From a virus, in the IMG/VR virus record IMGVR_UViG_3300021963_000236, positions 1-43,702 of that record: DNA of 43,702 bases; one strand, written 5' to 3'. Both the position numbers and the translations under genes were made by a program. The notes beneath the pieces were generated by a model. That model did no database searches. It had not been told where the DNA came from and saw only the letters and a list, made by a program, of their open reading frames with translations. Below, in pieces: positions 1-8,195 of the stretch. The first letter of the stretch is position 1. The number at the start of each line of letters is the position of its first letter.

Positions 1-561
1 GCCCTCGCCAAGTCCATCGACGCGAACCGCGGAGGCGACAACAACGCCTTCTTCAAGATTCTCAAGTCCTGTTCTGACTTCGTGGATGATCGGACTGGGA
101 AGTCCCTCGGCGGCGTGGACAGCTTCCCGATCACCCGCATCTTCGCAATGGATAGTCTGACCGAGACCTCCAACGCCGCGATGAAGATGCAGATTGGCAG
201 CCGCCCGATGGCCAGTCCCGGCGACTACGGCGTGGCCCAGAACATGCTCATGAACTTCCTGCGCCTCCACACCCAAGGCACCGAGTGTCCCTTCGTCATG
301 ACTGCCCACGTTGACCGCGAGCAAGACCCGGTGACGCAGGCGACCAAGGTCATGATTAAGGCCATTGGTAAGGCGCTGTCCACTGAAATTCCGACGCTGT
401 TCAGCGACATCATCTACACCACGCGCGAGGCGGACAAGTTCTACTGGGACACGGCGGCCTATGGGGTGGATACGAAGACGCGCAGCCTCGGCATCAAGTC
501 CAAGATCGAACCGAACTTCGCCCTGATCTTCGACGTTTGGAAGAAGAGGAGCGGGCTGTGA
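1..561 (+). CDS. Sak4-like RecA-fold ATPase, C-terminal part (gene split by contig ends)
   Basis: The frame is open from base 1 and continues the gene that starts at 43240, because position n equals 43569+n over the 126-base overlap. The joined protein is about 296 residues. This part carries the probable Walker B strand (RIFAMDS, Asp at about residue 161 of the joined protein) and the later sensor strands (CPFVMTAHVDRE). The family (Sak4/UvsX-like single-strand annealing ATPases of phages) promotes recombination and replication restart with a partner nuclease and ssDNA-binding protein; here a Cas4-like nuclease lies upstream and a possible ssDNA-binding protein downstream. The family call is good; biochemical activity is inferred. 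The gene ends in TGA overlapping the next start. Confidence 0.8.
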   Translation, partial: ALAKSIDANRGGDNNAFFKILKSCSDFVDDRTGKSLGGVDSFPITRIFAMDSLTETSNAAMKMQIGSRPMASPGDYGVAQNMLMNFLRLHTQGTECPFVMTAHVDREQDPVTQATKVMIKAIGKALSTEIPTLFSDIIYTTREADKFYWDTAAYGVDTKTRSLGIKSKIEPNFALIFDVWKKRSGL

Positions 562-734
562 GCGCCATATTCCAGCGGGTATTCGACGACATGACTCCGT
601 TAGACATTCTCCCTGAGTCCGCGACAGAAGGCGATCTGGCAAAACTCAAGCCCAATGTCGCTTACGTCTGGACTCAAGGTCAATGGGTAGAACTGGACGC
701 CGCGATGAGGTTTGTCCTGCCCGTCCAATCCTGA
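558..734 (+). CDS. small hypothetical protein, translationally coupled
   Basis: This encodes 58 residues of no family I recognise. I choose the GTG that overlaps the preceding stop (GTGA) because GAGGAG lies 6 bases upstream; an earlier ATG at 537 would give a 20-base overlap and a glutamate-rich leader that is only the shifted frame of the ATPase tail. The protein is mildly acidic with a central segment (NVAYVWTQGQWVELD) resembling a small beta-hairpin. Its place between the ATPase and the possible ssDNA-binding protein suggests an accessory role in the same module, which is inference. Confidence 0.55.
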   Translation: MSAIFQRVFDDMTPLDILPESATEGDLAKLKPNVAYVWTQGQWVELDAAMRFVLPVQS

Positions 735-792
735 GCACCACGCAACGGACAGTGCGTTAACTGTTCACAACCCTTAAGGAGCATTACCAACC

Positions 793-1275
793 ATGACTTC
801 CGCATTTGATCCTACCCTGTTCCTCGACGCGCAGCAGACCGAGACCAACGAGAAGCGTCCGCCTCTCCCGACCGAGAATCCCGAGTCCGAAGATGCCTGC
901 TACACCGCAGTGATCGGCGAAATCAAGGCCGACTCGGGCACCATCGGCAAGGGCGACCGTATCGGCCAGCCGTGGCTGTCGATGGTCATTCCGCTGCGCA
1001 TCCAGATCCCCGCCGCAGTCCAGGGCCTCGGTCTGCCGCCCGAGCTGACGATCACTGACCGCGCCTTCCTCGATCTGACCCCGCAGGGCAGCATCGACAA
1101 CGGCAAGGGCAAGAACCGCCAGCAGCGCGCCTACCGCGAGGCGGCTGACCTCAACAAGCCGGGCGAGCCGTTCGCTTGGCGGATGCTGCAGGGCCGCGTC
1201 GTGAAGGTCAAGATCGCGCACGAGCTGTACAACGACGCGATTCAAGAGCGCGTTGCCGCGATCCTGCCGGCGTAA
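793..1275 (+). CDS. putative ssDNA-binding / recombination accessory protein
   Basis: A 160-residue protein with a polar, Pro-rich N-terminus, a beta-rich core (about residues 35-90, including WLSMVIPLRIQIP) and a basic Gln/Arg stretch (GKGKNRQQRAYREAAD). It sits directly downstream of the Sak4-like ATPase, where phages usually encode an OB-fold ssDNA-binding protein or a DUF669/DUF2815-type partner. I see no diagnostic SSB motif and no acidic C-terminal tip, so the function rests mainly on context. The start is well set by AAGGAG upstream of the ATG. It could equally be an unrelated recombination accessory. Confidence 0.6.
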   Translation: MTSAFDPTLFLDAQQTETNEKRPPLPTENPESEDACYTAVIGEIKADSGTIGKGDRIGQPWLSMVIPLRIQIPAAVQGLGLPPELTITDRAFLDLTPQGSIDNGKGKNRQQRAYREAADLNKPGEPFAWRMLQGRVVKVKIAHELYNDAIQERVAAILPA

Positions 1276-1398
1276 GTACCGATCAAGGCGGGTTCGACTC
1301 CCGCTCGCTGGCCGAGGTCGAGAGTGAGAGCCGGATGGTAGTGAGGGCAGCGACCCAAATCCAAGCCGGCGGCCACCTTTTCAACAGAGGACATTCGC
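1276..1398 (+). other. gap with a tRNA T-arm-like segment
   Basis: This is a non-coding gap in the replication block. At 1288-1304 it holds GCGGG-TTCGACT-CCCGC, which has the stem, loop and conserved bases of a tRNA T-arm, followed by TCGCTGG where a 3' acceptor strand would be. No matching 5' acceptor strand, D-arm or anticodon arm is found upstream, and no CCA follows. It is either a tRNA 3' remnant or chance. A short AGAGGA ribosome site ends the gap. Confidence 0.45.
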
Positions 1399-2736
1399 GT
1401 GAAAACAATCGAAATCTCCCTTGTCCGCATTCCTGAAAATCGCCAGCGTCGGCTTTTCGACGCGGCGAAACTGCACGAATTCTCCGATGGTATCTCAAGG
1501 CGCGGTCTCCTGCACCCGGTTATCCTCCGCAAGGAAGGAGATTCTTTCCTCTTGGTAGCTGGTGAACGGCGGCTCCGCGCTTGCACCGACCTTGCAGACC
1601 TCGGCCAGGAAATCCGGCACGATGGTCAGCCCGTTCCGCTCGGTCACATTCCCTACACACTGCTCGAGGAGCTAGACCCAATTGCCTACGAAGAAGCTGA
1701 GCTCGAAGAAAACATCCACAGGGAAGACCTCACTTGGCAAGAGCAAGCCGCCGCGGTCAGTCGTCTCAGTTCCTTACGTACCCGCATAGCTACAGCAGCC
1801 GGGGAAGCTCCTCCTACCGTGGCCGCAATTGCTCTTGAAGTACGCGGCTCTAGCGAAGGCGTCAATCAGGAGACTACCCGACGGGAGATTATCGTTGCGC
1901 GTCACCTTGACAATCCCGAAGTTCGAGGAGCCAAGACTGTAGATGAAGCATTCAAAGTTCTCAAGAAACAAGAGGCGGCTACAAAGGCTCGCGATCTTGG
2001 CGAGCGCGTTGGCCGGACGTTCACAGCCGACGAGCACCGAGCGCTTAACGAAGATTCCCTCGCCTGGATGCGGCAATGTCCGGCAGAATCGTTTGATGTA
2101 ATCTTGACCGATCCGCCCTACGGTATGGGTGCGGACGAGTTTGGCGACAGTGGTGGCCTAGCCGCCGGCGCTCACGGATACAAGGACGATGAAGACAATG
2201 CGCTTCGCTGCTATTCAACGCTGGCTATCGAAGGTTTCCGCATCACGAAATCACAGGCGCACCTCTACGCCTTCTGCGATATCGACCTGTTCCCCCGGCT
2301 CAAGTCCCTCTTCCTCGAGGCAGGCTGGTGGGTCTTCCGTACCCCCCTCATCTGGCTCAAGCGAGCAGGATCTCGCGCACCTTGGCCGGAGAACGGCCCT
2401 CAGAGAAAGTATGAAACCATACTCTACTGTGTCAAAGGGAAGCGTACCACGCTTAAGATGGCAGGTGATGTGCTCGACTTCCCGGCTGATAGTAATATTG
2501 GCCATGCCGCGCAGAAACCTGTGGCTTTGTACGAAGAGCTTCTCCGTCGATCCGCTCTACCTGGGAACGCCATACTCGACCCCTTCATGGGTACTGGTAC
2601 GATATTCCCTGCCGCTCACGCCCTTAAATGTCGGGCGACTGGTGTGGAGCTTGATCAGGCTTTCTACGGTCTTGCCGTGGGGAGAATAGAGCAGCTCAAG
2701 GTTCAGATGGAACTTGATCTGGGCATTGGCTTGTAA
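1399..2736 (+). CDS. ParB-like domain / DNA methyltransferase fusion
   Basis: A 445-residue two-part protein. Residues about 1-110 look like a ParB/sulfiredoxin-fold N-terminal domain with the GERRLRAC box (about residue 55) and the ELEENIHREDLTWQEQA segment found after it in ParB proteins; a helical linker follows. From about residue 230 there is a DNA N6-adenine/N4-cytosine methyltransferase with DPPYG (238) before DPFMGTGT (394), an order typical of the beta class. Such fusions are known in phages and other mobile elements; the methylase may modify phage DNA against restriction, with the ParB part giving binding or CTP-dependent sliding (inference). The start is GTG, preceded by AGAGGA at 7 bases. 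Confidence 0.88.
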   Translation: MKTIEISLVRIPENRQRRLFDAAKLHEFSDGISRRGLLHPVILRKEGDSFLLVAGERRLRACTDLADLGQEIRHDGQPVPLGHIPYTLLEELDPIAYEEAELEENIHREDLTWQEQAAAVSRLSSLRTRIATAAGEAPPTVAAIALEVRGSSEGVNQETTRREIIVARHLDNPEVRGAKTVDEAFKVLKKQEAATKARDLGERVGRTFTADEHRALNEDSLAWMRQCPAESFDVILTDPPYGMGADEFGDSGGLAAGAHGYKDDEDNALRCYSTLAIEGFRITKSQAHLYAFCDIDLFPRLKSLFLEAGWWVFRTPLIWLKRAGSRAPWPENGPQRKYETILYCVKGKRTTLKMAGDVLDFPADSNIGHAAQKPVALYEELLRRSALPGNAILDPFMGTGTIFPAAHALKCRATGVELDQAFYGLAVGRIEQLKVQMELDLGIGL

Positions 2737-2754
2737 TAATAAGAAAGGTAAGCT

Positions 2755-5271
2755 ATGCGAGTTCGAGGCGAGGGCCCGATACCTTCCCGGATCATGTTGG
2801 TCGGAGAGTTCCCCAGCGAGCGCGATGCTCATGCTGGTGCACCTTTCTCCGACCACATTGGGAATGAACTGAACCGGATGCTCCACGAAGCAGGGATTAT
2901 GCGCAGCGAGTGCTACGTCACCAACGTACTCAAGGTGCGGCCGCCGGGAGGCCAGCTTAGCGCCTTCATCGCCAAGTCCAAGAAAGACGTAACCGCTGCT
3001 CACACTCAGTTCAAGGATCGCTTCTGCACCAAGGAAGTCCACGAAGGTATCTCCGAGCTGTGGGCTGAGCTGGATATGGTTCAGCCGAACATCATCGTGG
3101 CCTTCGGCAACCTTGCTATGTGGGTCTTGACCGGGAACTGGAGTGTGCTGAAGTGGCGCGGTTCGCTGCTTACCTATGGCGGCGGTAATCCAGGCGGACT
3201 GGATAAGGCATTCGAGCCTTGGACGCCGCCGAAGGTGATCCCGACTCTCCATCCGTCCACGATCTTCAAGCAGTACGACCAGCGCGCTGTAGTCCTTAAC
3301 GACCTGCGCCGCGTGAAGCGTCACATGCTCAGCCGCGAGTACGACAATAAGCCCGAGTGGAACTTCATCGTTCGCCCGACGTACCAAGACGTTGTCTCCA
3401 CTACGGCTAAGATCTGGACGCTCGCCAAGACTTCTCCCGAACCTGTCTGGCTGGACTTCGACATTGAGACTCGCGGCGGACACATCGACTGCATTGGTTT
3501 CAGCTGGTCGCGCTCGGACGCTATCTGCATTCCGCTGATGGCTGCCGGCAAGCAGGCCGGGTACTGGAGCGAGGGCGAAGAGGGCGAGATCATATTCCAG
3601 CTCTACCGCATCCTCACCCATAAGAACGTCCGAGTGCGCTGGCAGAACGGCCTGTATGACGCGCAGTATGTCCACCGCCATTGGCACTTCACTCCCAACG
3701 GCGGCCAAGATACGATGGTCAGCCAGCATTCCGTATTCGCGGCGTTGCCCAAGGGCCTGGCCTTCCTTGCGTCGATGTATGCTGACTGGTACATCTACTG
3801 GAAGGACGAAGGGAAGATCGCGGCTAACGTGCCCGAGGACGTTCGCTGGCGTTACAACCTCCAAGACTGCGTCTACACCCGCGAAGTCGGGGAAGTCCTT
3901 GCGCAGACCGTTAAGCTCATGGGCCTTGCGCGAGTCGAGGAAGCCCAACAGCAGATGTTCTGGCCGGTGCTCAAGGCCATGCTGCGCGGTGTCCCGGTCA
4001 GCCCGACTGCTCGTTCTCAGATGGCGCTGGATATTCAGGAAGAAATCTCCCACCGTGAGACTTTCCTATTCGACCTGCTCGGACACAGCATCAACATCTC
4101 CTCTCCGAAGCAGATGCAAGCGCTGTTCTACGACGACCTGAAGCAGCCTGTGATCTACAAGCGTACAGTCGCCGACGGACGGACTGTGATGCGGCCGACC
4201 TGTGACGACGAGGCTCTCCAGAAGATCGCCGCGAGGGAGCCCCTGATCCGTCCGATCTGCAATGCCATTGCTGACCTTCGTACCCTGAACAAGTTCCTCG
4301 GTGACTTCGTTATGATGCCGCTGGACTCTGATGGCCGGATGCGTTGTTCCTTCAACATCGCTGGTGATGCCGGCGGCAAGTCGGCCCCGTACTCCTATCG
4401 CCTCAGCAGCTCCAAGAACGCCTTCAACTCCGGCGGCAACCTCCAGACCATTCCCTCGGAGAAGTCCAAGTCCTCGGGCAAAGCCGCCAAGCGTGGCTCG
4501 ATGGACTTCCGTATGCCGAACATCAGGTCTATGTACGTCCCCGATCCCGGCTTCACTTTCTTCGACATGGACTTGGATCGGGCGGATTTGCAGGTCGTGG
4601 TATGGGAAGCTGACGATCCGATGCTCAAAGCCGCCCTCAAGATGGGCGCAGACATTCACCTGCTCAACACTTATGGTATCGACAACAAGGAACCTCCGCC
4701 CCTTGAGGAACTCGTTGAGAGCCACGGCCGTTACTGGGATCATCGCGGCCCTCGCCTTCACTCAAGAGAATTCGCAAAGGTATTCTGCCATGCTACTAAC
4801 TACCTCGGTAAGGCAAAGACGGTTGCAGCGCACACGGGCAGGGGCGTCCACGAGATCGACCTTGCTCAGAAACGTTGGTTTGCGTCCCACCCGGGCATCC
4901 TTCAATGGCATGAGAGAGTCATTCATCAAGTCACGAAGCACCGATTCGTTGAGAATCGTTTTGGCTACCGCTGGTACATATTCGATAGAATCGACGATCT
5001 ACTTTTTCCGGCGGCTGTGGCATGGATTCCCCAGTCAACAGTTGGAATCGTCATTAACAGGGCCTGGCTCAACTTTCACACTCAGCTGCCCGAAGTGCAA
5101 GTGCTCCTTCAAGTTCACGATTCCCTTGCCGGTCAATTCCCAACACATAGGACTGACACTCTTCTGCTCAAGATGCAAGTCGCTTCAAGAATTCAGATCC
5201 CCTACGAAGACCCGCTGATCATCCCGACCGGGATCAAGACCAGCCTAGTCTCGTGGGGTGACTGTGCGTAA
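2755..5271 (+). CDS. UDG family 4-like / 3'-5' exonuclease / DNA polymerase A fusion
   Basis: An 838-residue replicative polymerase with three parts. Residues 1-190 match the uracil-DNA glycosylase family 4 fold (VGEFPSERDAHAGAPF, TNVLKVRPP, late HPST), but the N-terminal Cys pair of the iron-sulfur enzymes is missing. Residues about 228-385 form a DEDD exonuclease (DFDIET, NGLYDAQY, QDTMVS, QDCVYTREV). The rest is a family A polymerase: motif A DLDRADLQ (about 605), motif B REFAKVFCHATNYLG (about 671), motif C VHDSL (about 787), with both catalytic Asp present. SPO1-type phage polymerases are known to carry a UDG-like N-terminus. It probably replicates the phage genome; whether the UDG part cuts uracil or reads modified bases is unknown. 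Confidence 0.93.
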   Translation: MRVRGEGPIPSRIMLVGEFPSERDAHAGAPFSDHIGNELNRMLHEAGIMRSECYVTNVLKVRPPGGQLSAFIAKSKKDVTAAHTQFKDRFCTKEVHEGISELWAELDMVQPNIIVAFGNLAMWVLTGNWSVLKWRGSLLTYGGGNPGGLDKAFEPWTPPKVIPTLHPSTIFKQYDQRAVVLNDLRRVKRHMLSREYDNKPEWNFIVRPTYQDVVSTTAKIWTLAKTSPEPVWLDFDIETRGGHIDCIGFSWSRSDAICIPLMAAGKQAGYWSEGEEGEIIFQLYRILTHKNVRVRWQNGLYDAQYVHRHWHFTPNGGQDTMVSQHSVFAALPKGLAFLASMYADWYIYWKDEGKIAANVPEDVRWRYNLQDCVYTREVGEVLAQTVKLMGLARVEEAQQQMFWPVLKAMLRGVPVSPTARSQMALDIQEEISHRETFLFDLLGHSINISSPKQMQALFYDDLKQPVIYKRTVADGRTVMRPTCDDEALQKIAAREPLIRPICNAIADLRTLNKFLGDFVMMPLDSDGRMRCSFNIAGDAGGKSAPYSYRLSSSKNAFNSGGNLQTIPSEKSKSSGKAAKRGSMDFRMPNIRSMYVPDPGFTFFDMDLDRADLQVVVWEADDPMLKAALKMGADIHLLNTYGIDNKEPPPLEELVESHGRYWDHRGPRLHSREFAKVFCHATNYLGKAKTVAAHTGRGVHEIDLAQKRWFASHPGILQWHERVIHQVTKHRFVENRFGYRWYIFDRIDDLLFPAAVAWIPQSTVGIVINRAWLNFHTQLPEVQVLLQVHDSLAGQFPTHRTDTLLLKMQVASRIQIPYEDPLIIPTGIKTSLVSWGDCA

Positions 5272-6496
5272 CTACCCTGACTGGATCAAGGCCTATCTTG
5301 AGTACTCCTCCGTGACTGAAGCGCCGAAACGTATGCACTTCTGGGCCGCCGTGGGCACGGTCGCGGGAGCGCTTCGCCGCCGGGTCTGGCTGGACATGAA
5401 GCGGTACTGCTGGTATCCGTCATTCTACATCATCTACGTTGCGCCGCCGGGAATCGTAGCCAAGTCCACCACCATCGACATAGCGACTGACCTCCTCAAG
5501 CAAGTCCCCGGCATTAAGTTCGGGCCGAATGCGATCACTTGGCAAGCCCTTGTCACGGCCTTCGCACAGGCCAGCGAGTCATTCGAGTACAACGGGGAGT
5601 TCCATCCTATGTCTCCCCTCACCTTGGTCGCCTCTGAGTTGGGCTCCTTGCTCAACCTCCAAGACCGCGACATGATTAACCTCTTGATCGAGCTCTGGGA
5701 TGGCAAGAAGACTTACGAGAAGATCACTAAGATGAGCGGGAACGACATGATCGAGGCACCTTGGATTAATCTCCAAGCTGGCACGACTCCCCATTGGATC
5801 GCAGACAACATGCCCCAAGCGATGATCGGCGGCGGCCTGTCCTCCCGTTGCGTCTTCGTCTACGGCGACCGGAAAGAGAAGTACATCGCTTACGTCGATG
5901 AGCAAGTCGGTAAGGACGACGCGAAGCTCAAGGCAAATCTGATCGCTGACCTCGAGAAGATCTCGATGCTCTGTGGGCCGTTCGTCCTTACTCCCGAGGC
6001 TCGCGCGTGGGGGAGCAAGTGGTACGAGGCCTTCTGGAAAGATGCTATGGCGAGGATGGACGACCAGATGCTCGAGGGCTACGCCGCTCGGAAGCAGACC
6101 CATATGCACAAGGTCGCCATGGTGCTGAGTGCCTCACGCAGCAGTTCCCTCATCATCACCGCGGAAGACCTCCAGCTCGCCAATACCATGCTCGAAGATA
6201 TCGAGCGTGACATGCACCGGGTCTTCTCGCGAATCGGTCGCAGCGAAGATTCCCTTCAGGCTGAACGCTTCATCGACTTCGTTCGCCGCCGTGGTTCAGT
6301 CAGCTACGCCGAGGCCTACAAGATGATCCATATCTACTTCCCTGACTTCCGCAACTTCGAGGGCATCCTCGCCGGAGCAATCCAGAGCGGCCAGCTGCAG
6401 GTCGCCACGACTGTCAATGGCCTGATGCTCCAAGCACTAAATCCAATAAAGGCGGAGGCAAAACCTGCTTCAATTACGCCGGACACGCAACTGTGA
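5258..6496 (+). CDS. DUF3987-like RecA-fold ATPase, probable replicative helicase/primase-associated
   Basis: A 412-residue protein with a P-loop-like APPGIVAKST (about 62-71), in which Ala replaces the usual Gly before Lys, and a SELGSLL segment (about 126) typical of DUF3987 proteins. The C-terminal part is helical, with a probable winged-helix-like region (about 340-390). DUF3987 proteins are often the only helicase-type ATPase in phages with polymerase A, which suits its place directly after the polymerase. The listed GTG overlaps the polymerase end by 14 bases; a second in-frame GTG two codons later is equally possible. No separate primase is recognised in this genome. Confidence 0.75.
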   Translation: MTVRNYPDWIKAYLEYSSVTEAPKRMHFWAAVGTVAGALRRRVWLDMKRYCWYPSFYIIYVAPPGIVAKSTTIDIATDLLKQVPGIKFGPNAITWQALVTAFAQASESFEYNGEFHPMSPLTLVASELGSLLNLQDRDMINLLIELWDGKKTYEKITKMSGNDMIEAPWINLQAGTTPHWIADNMPQAMIGGGLSSRCVFVYGDRKEKYIAYVDEQVGKDDAKLKANLIADLEKISMLCGPFVLTPEARAWGSKWYEAFWKDAMARMDDQMLEGYAARKQTHMHKVAMVLSASRSSSLIITAEDLQLANTMLEDIERDMHRVFSRIGRSEDSLQAERFIDFVRRRGSVSYAEAYKMIHIYFPDFRNFEGILAGAIQSGQLQVATTVNGLMLQALNPIKAEAKPASITPDTQL

Positions 6497-6735
6497 ATAA
6501 CTCACGCGAATTATCCCACAATAATCCGCGCGTGAATTCCGTGGAGTATCTGATCACCGTGGGCCTAGGTTACTGCTGTGAGGCCTTGTTCTGGGAAATG
6601 TACAGGGATGTTGGAGTTGATATAATTGCAGCGCGGTTAGGAGTTTCTGAGCGTACAGTGCGTAGGCACCTGCAAACGCAGGGAGAACGTAGCTGTGCAA
6701 AGGTAGGTAACTGTTTAGGAAAGGAAATTAAATGA
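6493..6735 (+). CDS. small helix-turn-helix DNA-binding protein
   Basis: At most 80 residues with a clear helix-turn-helix: DIIAARLGVSERTVRRHLQ at about residues 43-61. The start is uncertain. The GTG at 6493 lies 4 bases inside the previous gene's end and gives an odd N-terminus coded by a palindrome; in-frame GTG at 6541 or ATG at 6598 would leave that palindrome upstream of the coding part. Because the palindrome belongs to a dispersed family, autoregulation by this protein is an attractive inference. It is the best candidate here for a phage transcription regulator, though it could also be a minor DNA-metabolism accessory. Confidence 0.65.
   Translation: MNNSRELSHNNPRVNSVEYLITVGLGYCCEALFWEMYRDVGVDIIAARLGVSERTVRRHLQTQGERSCAKVGNCLGKEIK
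6503..6534. promoter_or_regulatory. operator-like palindrome, site A
   Basis: CACGCGAATTAT and ATAATCCGCGCGTG flank a 6-base spacer, forming an inverted repeat. It shares half-sites and spacing with four other sites in the window (B to E). It overlaps the 5' part of the HTH gene, so that protein may bind here. Function is inferred from recurrence and symmetry. Confidence 0.6.
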
Positions 6736-6878
6736 CCCTCCGCAGCGACATAGAGAAGGCCAAGGAACTGGACGCGGCGGTGAACAAAGTCATTGCGGGA
6801 GAGATTGAGTATTACCGCCGTCTAGGCGACGCCCACTACCGCACCATGCTCGCCGCAGCACCCGGAGCGCCGAAATGA
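6732..6878 (+). CDS. small hypothetical protein
   Basis: A 48-residue helical, charged protein (MTLRSDIEKAKELDAAV...) too short for ordinary ORF cut-offs. Its ATG overlaps the HTH stop (ATGA) and its own stop overlaps the next ATG, so it lies in a tightly coupled chain. The ribosome site is AAAGGAAA just upstream of the ATG. No family is recognised. The central GEIEYYRRLGDAHYR part could form an amphipathic helix. Confidence 0.6.
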   Translation: MTLRSDIEKAKELDAAVNKVIAGEIEYYRRLGDAHYRTMLAAAPGAPK

Positions 6879-7057
6879 CGCCTAAGCAACGTGTGTTGAA
6901 GCGGTGGCCCAAGGCAGCCTGTGAGCGGACTTATTTTATGCCCAGCGGCAACGACGGGTTCTGCGTGTTCAAAACACACAAGGCAGTTCGTTACCTCGGC
7001 ACCGGCCCGACGCCTCGCGCTGCTTGGGCTAACGCCCTGAAGGGGATGAAACCATGA
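6875..7057 (+). CDS. small hypothetical protein
   Basis: A 60-residue basic protein (MTPKQRVLKRWPKAACERT...) coupled by ATGA overlap to the gene before it. The sequence has a short beta-like pattern (FCVFKTHKAVRYLG) and a Trp/Ala helix at the end (PRAAWANALKGM), a layout seen in many small phage proteins of unknown function. It is followed by a 9-codon reading frame (7054-7083) that bridges to the next gene and may simply keep ribosomes coupled. Confidence 0.6.
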   Translation: MTPKQRVLKRWPKAACERTYFMPSGNDGFCVFKTHKAVRYLGTGPTPRAAWANALKGMKP

Positions 7058-7085
7058 CTCCCGCCCCGTGCACCAAGGAGTAACG

Positions 7086-7658
7086 ATGACTTTACTGGGC
7101 GAGACCCCGTACCTGCCGTGTTTTGTTCGCAATGAGTTCTTGTTCGATGAGCAGACGGGCCACGGCGAGTTCACGCCTGCGGTGGTGTTTGCGTTCCGAG
7201 CCGAGCCAGCGCGTGTGCCAATGTTTCAGATCATGCTCGACTCTGGGGCGCAATGGGCACGAGTCCCGCTGCACATGATTTGCAGCAAGCCCTGCGACCC
7301 GTTGCCGGTCGAGCAGTCGTGCTGGTGGGACAGCTACGGCTACGAATTCACCGTGATCGCGCTGCCGTTTCTCAAGGGCCATGCGGTTACCGCGCTGGGC
7401 CGGGACGGGCAAATCCGCAAGGGCAACTACCTGTTCACCGTGGACTGGATGAAAACCGGCTGGAGCGAGGTCGCAGACCAGCACAAGAATCATCATGTGA
7501 TCGCGCTGGAATCCGGGCCGTGGATCGCGTATCCGAACAACCGCCTGGTGTGGCATGACCCGTCATGGATTACGCCAGCGCCAAACCGCGAGTGGAAAAC
7601 ACCGACACGGATTTATTCGGTTGAAGGTTGTGCAGCGTCTTTTGGAGAGAAAAAATAA
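7086..7658 (+). CDS. conserved phage-type hypothetical protein
   Basis: A 190-residue soluble protein rich in Trp, Tyr and His (GKGNYLFTVDWMKTGW..., HHVIALESGPWIAYPNNRLVWHDPSW). No catalytic signature is evident. The ATG is set by AAGGAG 5 bases upstream; a GTG six codons earlier lacks such a site. This is the last rightward gene before the terminator, and it may belong to late or host-takeover functions. The C-terminal WHDPSWITP segment suggests a beta-rich domain, but I do not recognise the family. Confidence 0.65.
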   Translation: MTLLGETPYLPCFVRNEFLFDEQTGHGEFTPAVVFAFRAEPARVPMFQIMLDSGAQWARVPLHMICSKPCDPLPVEQSCWWDSYGYEFTVIALPFLKGHAVTALGRDGQIRKGNYLFTVDWMKTGWSEVADQHKNHHVIALESGPWIAYPNNRLVWHDPSWITPAPNREWKTPTRIYSVEGCAASFGEKK

Positions 7659-7766
7659 TGCTTACAAATAACAAAGACCTGCGGGTGGGTTAAAAAACCA
7701 AGGCAAAAAAAGACCCGCTCACAGGCGGGTTTCAAGAGGGTTTCCGGTGGCGACCGGAACCGCATT
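7659..7766. terminator. bidirectional terminator between convergent units
   Basis: A stem GACCCGC-TCACAG-GCGGGTT (about 7711-7732) is preceded by a run of seven A. Read leftward it becomes a GC stem followed by a U run, a standard intrinsic terminator for the late operon; read rightward it ends in only UUU. A second strong stem (TTCCGGT-GGCG-ACCGGAA, about 7742-7759) follows without a T run. Both lie exactly where the two transcription units meet. Confidence 0.8.
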
Positions 7767-8186
7767 TTACACAAACGCCCGCGCTCCCTGCCGGTCAATA
7801 ATCAGCGCCATCCGGCGCGGCGGCGCAGCGGGCACGCTGGGGATGCTGATGTGCGTCCAGGTCAACTCGCGGATGAGCTGGTCGTAGGCCAGCCCAGAGG
7901 CCATTACAGCCCTCACCACAGCGTCCGGGGCCATCCCCGGTACTCGGATGTCAGCCGCGCAGCCAACGAGGTGCTGGCTGGTCTTCCGGCCCCCACAGGC
8001 GGCATTGATTTCGGCTGACCGAAAGGCCGAATTGACCATGACCGGCCTGCCGCCCAGCACCTCCCGGACTTGCTCCAAAAACTCTGCTAGCCGGTGCAGG
8101 TTCGCCAGCGCCGCCGGATCTGGGGTGTTGTCCAAGCTGCGGTGATCGGTGACGGTCAACTCCGCCAGGGTAAAGTGCGGGGTCAC
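7767..8186 (-). CDS. M15-family peptidoglycan peptidase, endolysin
   Basis: A 139-residue zinc peptidase of the M15 (D-Ala-D-Ala carboxypeptidase-like) group. Zinc-site pattern: SAFRS (53-57), His72 and Asp79 in SQHLVGCAAD, and a final WTHIS with His112. It has no signal peptide, so it needs a holin or other release path to reach the wall. It lies at the end of the late operon, beside small membrane proteins, a usual lysis layout. It probably cleaves peptide bonds in the stem peptide or cross-bridge; the exact bond is not readable from the sequence. Confidence 0.92.
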   Translation of the reverse strand: MTPHFTLAELTVTDHRSLDNTPDPAALANLHRLAEFLEQVREVLGGRPVMVNSAFRSAEINAACGGRKTSQHLVGCAADIRVPGMAPDAVVRAVMASGLAYDQLIRELTWTHISIPSVPAAPPRRMALIIDRQGARAFV

Positions 8187-8195
8187 CTGATATCC

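Noticed and set aside
1-126. True biological terminal repeat (T7-like)
   Set aside because: The repeat is short, within a gene and exactly as expected from assembly overlap of a circular or permuted molecule.
2557-4053. 498-residue minus-strand frame opposite the polymerase
   Set aside because: Shadow of the polymerase gene, crossing several genes on the other strand.
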